Below are positions 59,563-64,000 of a stretch of DNA of 64,000 nt, one piece after another (the stretch's first letter is position 1; every line of letters begins with the position of its first letter). The stretch comes from Chromobacterium phragmitis (GTDB taxonomy: Bacteria; Pseudomonadota; Gammaproteobacteria; Burkholderiales; Chromobacteriaceae): the NCBI RefSeq assembly GCF_003325475.1, contig NZ_CP029495.1:1922001-1986000 (forward strand), given 5' to 3'. Both the position numbers and the translations under genes were made by a program. A model generated the notes under the pieces. The model saw only the letters and a program-made list of their open reading frames with translations. It had not been told where the DNA came from and did not search any database.

Positions 59563-61583
59563 CAGATTCCCCGTGTCAGCTGTTTGATCGCGTCGAGGTG
59601 ACGCTGGAAGTCGGTGTCCAGATCGCGGTTATGGCGGTTGGAGGTCATCGCCACCCGCAGTTTGCGGCCATCGATGCGTATCCACAGGCGCAGTTCGCGC
59701 ACATAGAACATTAGCACGATGCCGAGCACCAGCAAGACCGAGCCCAGGTAGACCAGCGTCTTGCCGGGCGAGCGGGTCAGCTGCAGGCCGGACGATTGCA
59801 CCTGGTCGAAGCCCTCCAGCTGCAGGAACACCGGCGAGCCGTAATCCTGCAGCGCGCTGGCGGCCACCAGGCCGTCCAGCAGGAAGCGGTAGTGGGCGGC
59901 GTCGGCTTGCAGCGGCTTGACGCCGGCTTTCTCGTCGGCCACCGCCATCACGTCCACCACCGCGCCCTGCAGGATCTTGATGTAGGTTTGCGCCACCGCC
60001 TGCCGCTTGTCGGCCGGCACCCGCTCGTCGAGGAACTGCTCCAGCGCAGTGAAGCCGCCGGCGGCGAAGCGCTCCAGCACGCCCTTGACGCTGTCGCCGA
60101 ACTGCTTGGCCAGCTTGTCGTCTATCACGCCGCCCTGCTGCGCCTTGCGCGCGGCGCGCGCGGCGATCTCGCCGTACAGCGCCGGGTCGCGCAGCGCGGC
60201 ATAGAGGCGCATGAAGCGGTCCAGGCCCATGTCGTCGTCCAGCGGGATGCGCAGGTACTGGAAGGGCTCGGCCGGCGTCTTGCGCATGCCGGCCATCATG
60301 TAGCTGGCGCCTTCCTGTTCTATCGGCGCCATGTAATGGACGTATTCCACCGCCTGGCCCTGGGCGTCGCGCAGCTTGAAGGTGATGGAGGGGCCGTAGT
60401 TCTTCAAGTCCTTGTGCTGCTTGACCTCGCGCGCGTCGTGCATGCGCTGCGTGAGCGTGGGATCGGTCTCGCCGGGTTTGGCCACGTTCTCGATGTTGAA
60501 CACCCTGAGCTCGCCGAACTCCAGCGAATAATCCTTGCCGTTGGCGAGCAGCGGCTGGCGGTTCATCGACAACCCCTTGAGCGCGGTCGGCGCGGCGCCG
60601 GGCGCGGCCAGGTTCCAGGCCTTGAGCCGCAGCGGGGAGCCGCCGTCGCCGAAGCTGGACTGGTAGATGGCCACGCCGTCCACGATCAGCGGATGGTTGA
60701 CCTTGACCGTGGCCTCGGTGGTCTTGCCGCTGGCCTTGTCGGTCACCACGATGTCGCTGGCGAACAACTTGGGCATGCCGTTGCTGTAGTAGTCGACGTG
60801 GAACTTCTTCAGCGAGACGATGAAGGGCAGTTCCTGCACCAGGTAGCCGTTGCCGGAATTGAGGAAGGTGACGTCGGCGCTCTTGCCCTCTGCGACGGTG
60901 ACGGTGCCGCGGAAGGACAGGTTGGACGGCCCCAGCCGGCTCTGCTCCGGAATCTGGCTTTGCGGGACGTCCCGGGTTTCCGGCACGACGCGGCCGGCCA
61001 TTTCGGCCAGCTTCAGCGGCAGGTTGCCGTCCAGCAGGCCGCCGACGCAGATCACGATCAGCGCGATGTGGGCGAGGAAATAGCCCAGTTTGCCGGCGGC
61101 GCCCTTTTTGGCGGCGATCAGCTTCACGCCGCCGTCGCGCTCGGCTTCGCGCCAGCGGAAGCCCTGGCCGTGCAGATAGCCCAGCAGCGTGGCCGCGTGC
61201 GCTTCTTCAGCCTCGAAGGCCTGGCTGTGGGGCATCGCCGCCAGCGAGTTGTCGCTGGCCTTCTCGCGATAGCCGCGCATCTGCTTGATGAAGCCCGGAC
61301 CGTTGCGGATGATGCACAGCGTGGTGGACAGCACCAAGAAGGCCAGAATGATCAGGAACCAGGCAGAATGGTAGACGTCGTACAATCCTAGCATCTCGAA
61401 AGCCTGGAACCAGAACTGGCCGAACTCGAAAGCGTAATTGGGATAGGGTTCGTTCTGCTTGAGCACGGTGCCGATGATGGAGGCGATGCCGAGCACGGTG
61501 AGCAGCCCGATGGCGAAGCGCATCGAGCTGAACAGCTCGTACAGCGCGCGGGACAGGGTTTGGCGGCGGTGTGTGGGTTTCAT
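59562..61583 (-). CDS. resB: Cytochrome c biogenesis protein ResB/Ccs1
   Basis: 673 residues. Three N-terminal helices ('LLTVLGIASIIGTVLKQNEPYPNYAFEFG' and two more), a long periplasmic domain, and a last helix near residue 620 ('VYLGSVLLVLGIVLMFYVRELRLWI'). This matches ResB, the partner of the WWD protein in system II haem ligation. The ATG at 61583 is chosen by family start; an extension to 61646 overlaps a terminator hairpin. The client cytochrome c4 is encoded directly upstream. Confidence 0.94.
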   Translation of the reverse strand: MKPTHRRQTLSRALYELFSSMRFAIGLLTVLGIASIIGTVLKQNEPYPNYAFEFGQFWFQAFEMLGLYDVYHSAWFLIILAFLVLSTTLCIIRNGPGFIKQMRGYREKASDNSLAAMPHSQAFEAEEAHAATLLGYLHGQGFRWREAERDGGVKLIAAKKGAAGKLGYFLAHIALIVICVGGLLDGNLPLKLAEMAGRVVPETRDVPQSQIPEQSRLGPSNLSFRGTVTVAEGKSADVTFLNSGNGYLVQELPFIVSLKKFHVDYYSNGMPKLFASDIVVTDKASGKTTEATVKVNHPLIVDGVAIYQSSFGDGGSPLRLKAWNLAAPGAAPTALKGLSMNRQPLLANGKDYSLEFGELRVFNIENVAKPGETDPTLTQRMHDAREVKQHKDLKNYGPSITFKLRDAQGQAVEYVHYMAPIEQEGASYMMAGMRKTPAEPFQYLRIPLDDDMGLDRFMRLYAALRDPALYGEIAARAARKAQQGGVIDDKLAKQFGDSVKGVLERFAAGGFTALEQFLDERVPADKRQAVAQTYIKILQGAVVDVMAVADEKAGVKPLQADAAHYRFLLDGLVAASALQDYGSPVFLQLEGFDQVQSSGLQLTRSPGKTLVYLGSVLLVLGIVLMFYVRELRLWIRIDGRKLRVAMTSNRHNRDLDTDFQRHLDAIKQLTRGI

Positions 61584-61596
61584 TATTATGGACAGG

Positions 61597-61627
61597 AAAA
61601 GGGAAGCCCTTCCGGGGCTTCCCTTTT
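61597..61627 (-). terminator. Terminator between cytochrome c4 and resB
   Basis: AAAAGGGAAGCCC / GGGCTTCCCTTTT, a 13-base stem with a 5-base loop, ending on the minus strand in TTTTCC. It sits between the c4 stop and the resB start and probably lowers resB transcription from the c4 promoter. Confidence 0.82.
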
Positions 61628-61711
61628 GAACGGACCGGAGCGGCAAAGTTGCGCCTGGCCGCGCGGACGCTGCCGCGCGGCATGTCGGGCTCCGGCTGCT
61701 GGGGGCACGGC

Positions 61712-62326
61712 TTAGCGCAGGCCGGAAATGTACTCGGCCACCGCCTTCATTTCAGCATCGGTCATCCGGCTGGCGATGTCGGTCATCATCAGGTTTTTGC
61801 GGTCGGTGCCGGCCTTGAAGTCGGCCAACTGCTTGGCGATGTAGCCGGCGTGCTGGCTGCCGATGCGCGGGAACTGCTCGGGCAGGCCCTTGCCGGACGG
61901 ACCGTGGCAAGCCATACAGGCGGGCACATGGCTGGCGGCGTTGCCGACGCGGTAGATCTTGGCGCCCAGCGGCATCAGCTCCTTGTTGGCCGCCTCGCGG
62001 TCCTTGGGCTTTTGCTGGCTGAAGTAGGCGGCCAGATTGTGCATGTCGTCGTCGGACAGGGTGGCGGTCATGCCCAGCATGGTCGGGTTCTTGCGTTCGC
62101 CGCTCTTGAAGGCCTTGAGCTGGCTATACAGATATTGATGGCTCTGGCCCGCAATGGTCGGATTGGCCGCTGCGACGCTGTTGCCGTCGACGCCATGGCA
62201 GGCCGCGCATACGGCATCCACGATCTGCTTGCCTTTCGCCGGGTCACCCTTGACCGCCGGAGTGGCTGCCAGCACGTTGCCGGCCAGGGTTAGGGATGCC
62301 ATCGCCAACAGCATTTTACGTCTCAT
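61712..62326 (-). CDS. Dihaem cytochrome c4
   Basis: 204 residues. Signal peptide (MRRKMLLAMASLTLAGNVLA), then two c-type haem sites C-A-A-C-H ('VCAACHGVDG') and C-M-A-C-H ('ACMACHGPSG') in two homologous halves, each with a downstream Met ligand. Cytochrome c4 carries electrons from the bc1 complex to terminal oxidases in the periplasm. Placement next to resB-ccsA, which mature it, is a common Neisseriales arrangement. It is divergent from engB. Confidence 0.95.
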   Translation of the reverse strand: MRRKMLLAMASLTLAGNVLAATPAVKGDPAKGKQIVDAVCAACHGVDGNSVAAANPTIAGQSHQYLYSQLKAFKSGERKNPTMLGMTATLSDDDMHNLAAYFSQQKPKDREAANKELMPLGAKIYRVGNAASHVPACMACHGPSGKGLPEQFPRIGSQHAGYIAKQLADFKAGTDRKNLMMTDIASRMTDAEMKAVAEYISGLR

Positions 62327-62417
62327 GGTCGCTCCTTAGGGTGAGCCCCTAAAATATCTGTAAAAGTAGCAATTCCAAACCTGTTATTCTATACCAATTG
62401 ATTTCAACCTTACTACC

Positions 62418-63038
62418 ATGTCGATTTTTCAAAACGCCCGGTTTTATACCACTGTCAACCACATGAAGGACCTGCCGGCCACCCGCGCCGAGGTCGCTTT
62501 CGTCGGCAGATCCAATGCCGGCAAGTCCAGCGCCATCAACACCCTGGCCAACCGCACCCGGCTGGCCTACGTGTCCAAGACGCCGGGCCGCACCCAGCAC
62601 ATCAACTTTTTCGAGCTGGGCGACGAGTGCTTTCTGGTGGATTTGCCGGGCTACGGCTACGCCGAAGTGCCCGAAGCGGTACGCGCCCACTGGGTGGAGC
62701 TGCTGGGCCGCTACCTGCAGACGCGGCAGAGCCTGATCGGCCTACTGTTGATTATGGACGCCCGCCACCCATTGAAAGAGCTGGATCGACGCATGCTGGA
62801 ATTTTTCCGCGTCGCGGGGCGGCCGGTGCATATCCTGTTGTCCAAGGCTGACAAGATGTCGCGCCAGGAGCAGAACAAGGTGCTGGCGTTGGTGAAGCGC
62901 GAGCTGGCCGATTATCCTTCGGTCAGCGTGCAGATGTTCTCCAGCCTGAAGAAGACCGGGGTGGAAGAGGTGGAGCAGGTGGTGAAAGGCTGGTTCGACG
63001 CGCTGCCGCCGCAAGACGACGGCATGGAGGAACTTTGA
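62418..63038 (+). CDS. engB: Ribosome biogenesis GTPase EngB (YihA/YsxC)
   Basis: 206 residues. G1 '[15 protein letters not shown]', G2/switch '[12 protein letters not shown]', G3 '[12 protein letters not shown]', G4 'LSKADKMS' are all in place. EngB is an essential GTPase in 50S assembly. The ATG at 62418 gives the typical N-terminal '[17 protein letters not shown]'. A strong terminator follows at 63127. Confidence 0.96.
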   Translation: MSIFQNARFYTTVNHMKDLPATRAEVAFVGRSNAGKSSAINTLANRTRLAYVSKTPGRTQHINFFELGDECFLVDLPGYGYAEVPEAVRAHWVELLGRYLQTRQSLIGLLLIMDARHPLKELDRRMLEFFRVAGRPVHILLSKADKMSRQEQNKVLALVKRELADYPSVSVQMFSSLKKTGVEEVEQVVKGWFDALPPQDDGMEEL

Positions 63039-63126
63039 GCGATGGCCCGCGCCTAAGCTTGCAGGTGCATCGCACCTCCCGCTTGGCTCCCTGAGCGGGG
63101 CCTGAATCGTTGCTATCCAGGCTTTT

Positions 63127-63154
63127 GCCCCGGCTGACTTGGCCGGGGCTTTTT
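63127..63154 (+). terminator. Rho-independent terminator of engB
   Basis: GCCCCGGC / GCCGGGGC with a 7-base loop, followed by five T. Confidence 0.88.
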
Positions 63155-63177
63155 ATTGGCCGTGGGGGGCGGGCATG

Positions 63178-63208
63178 AAAAAAGGCGAAGGATGCACCTT
63201 CGCCTTTT
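63178..63208 (-). terminator. Rho-independent terminator of the rlpA-like gene
   Basis: AAAAGGCGAAGG / CCTTCGCCTTTT, 5-base loop. On the minus strand it ends in six T, 33 bases after the stop at 63241. Confidence 0.88.
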
Positions 63209-63240
63209 GCCCTGTTGCCATACGATTCAAGCGTGGCGCA

Positions 63241-64000
63241 TCACAGACTGGTGATGACGGTCTCCACGTGCAGGTTCTCTGCCGCGCTGCGCACTGCCTC
63301 GTCCGAGGAGAACGGTCCCAGGCGCACCTTGTACACGCCCTGCTGGTTGACGATGCCGAGCTTGGAGTCGTACTTGTCATCCATCTCGGACAGCGTCTTC
63401 TGCAGCGCCGCTTCGGCGTTGGCCAGCGTATTGAACGAGCCCAGCTGCAGATATTTCGGATTGTCTCCCGCCCTCAACTCGCGGTTGGCCGGTTGCGTCA
63501 CCGGCTGAGCGGAGGCGGAGTAGGTATTGCCCTCCGCCGGCCAGACGCGGTCGATCGCGATCTTGGCGCTGCCTTGCTGGATGAAGCCCAGTTTGAAGGC
63601 GGCGGCGTAGGACAAGTCCATCAGGCGCTTCTTGTGGAACGGGCCGCGGTCGTTGACGCGCACCACCACCGACTTGCCATTGGTCAGATTGGTCACCCGG
63701 GCGTAGCTCGGGATAGGCAGAGTCGGATGCGCGGCGCTCATCGCGAACATGTCGTAGCGTTCGCCGGACGACGTCTTGCGGCCGTGGAACTGCTTGCCGT
63801 ACCAGGAGGCACGGCCGACGGCGTGATACGGCTTTTCACGCACATCGGGACGGAAGCTCATGCCCAGCGCCGTGTAGGGCAGGTTGGCCGACTTGATCAG
63901 CGGCTCGTCCTGCGGAACGGCGTCGGGAACCAGATTCAGGTTGACCGGGATATGATCGGCCGGACCGTCGTTCTGGAAATAAGCTCCGTTTTTGGCAACG
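63241..64000 (-). CDS. rlpA: RlpA-like septal ring lytic transglycosylase with SPOR domain, 5' end outside window
   Basis: The frame is open to the right window edge; 252 residues are visible and the N terminus is missing. The RlpA double-psi barrel is clear: 'GRASWYGKQFHGRKTSSGERYDMFAMSAAHPTLPIPSYARVTN' and 'VVVRVNDRGPFHKKRLMDLSYAAAFKLG', including the catalytic Asp. A SPOR domain closes the protein ('YLQLGSFNTLANAEAAL....VYKVRLGPFSSDEAV'), which targets denuded glycan at the septum. Cleaving those strands helps daughter-cell separation. An internal ATG at 63861 is not the start, because conserved RlpA sequence continues upstream. Confidence 0.93.
   Translation of the reverse strand, partial: VAKNGAYFQNDGPADHIPVNLNLVPDAVPQDEPLIKSANLPYTALGMSFRPDVREKPYHAVGRASWYGKQFHGRKTSSGERYDMFAMSAAHPTLPIPSYARVTNLTNGKSVVVRVNDRGPFHKKRLMDLSYAAAFKLGFIQQGSAKIAIDRVWPAEGNTYSASAQPVTQPANRELRAGDNPKYLQLGSFNTLANAEAALQKTLSEMDDKYDSKLGIVNQQGVYKVRLGPFSSDEAVRSAAENLHVETVITSL

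Noticed and set aside
63050..63105. Small hairpins after engB as a possible tRNA or small RNA
   Set aside because: No cloverleaf can be drawn and there is no promoter. The strong terminator at 63127 explains the 3' end.

Overview
The window looks like a stretch of chromosome from a high-GC betaproteobacterium of the Neisseriales, most likely Chromobacterium or a close relative. This is inferred from the predicted proteins, the tandem DUF1484-like genes, and the cytochrome c4 / ResB / CcsA / EngB cluster; no search was run. The window spans the dnaA region, and coding direction diverges there: dnaA-dnaN-gyrB run left, while rpmH-rnpA-yidD-yidC-mnmE run right. No tRNA, rRNA or CRISPR array was seen.

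Layout. 1-21.8 kb is ordinary GC-rich chromosome. It holds a LysR regulator (cut by the window edge), an EmrB-type exporter with its MarR regulator, a MASE1-GGDEF diguanylate cyclase, a 2OG-Fe(II) oxygenase and cysE. Next come a sulfide-type metallohydrolase/TSUP exporter pair, cyaY, an LptM-like lipoprotein and a hisC-like aminotransferase. An NAD block follows: a RES-Xre toxin-antitoxin, nadV, a PRPP synthetase-like gene and the regulator nrtR with two operators. A YHYH protein, a chemoreceptor and a LysR/metallo-beta-lactamase pair complete the section.

21.8-41.3 kb is accessory DNA with abrupt base-composition changes. It holds an IS5-family insertion sequence with a 3-bp target duplication and two near-identical vgrG genes in inverted orientation. 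One vgrG leads to a peptidoglycan-hydrolase effector with two candidate immunity proteins; the other leads to an HExxH metallopeptidase effector with a lipoprotein candidate immunity protein. Then come a MITE, decayed gene fragments and three DUF1484-like paralogues behind a leader that resembles the P4 CI / C4 antisense-RNA immunity region. A dcm-vsr-EcoRII-type restriction-modification set and a PD-(D/E)xK-like orphan end the section.

41.5-64 kb is core chromosome: gyrB, dnaN, dnaA, the origin-side intergenic region, rpmH, rnpA, yidD, yidC and mnmE, then cytochromes b561 and b562. After these lie an osmF-yehYXW-type ABC transporter, a GIY-YIG protein, a TerC/CBS/CorC protein, system II cytochrome c maturation genes with cytochrome c4, engB, and an RlpA-SPOR protein running off the right edge. 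About 105-bp palindromic elements with IS5-like ends recur at 29.0, 49.4 and 51.6 kb.

The strongest leads are the P4/C4-type RNA leader in front of the DUF1484 genes, the NAD salvage and RES toxin neighbourhood, and the MITE family whose ends and target duplication match the resident IS.
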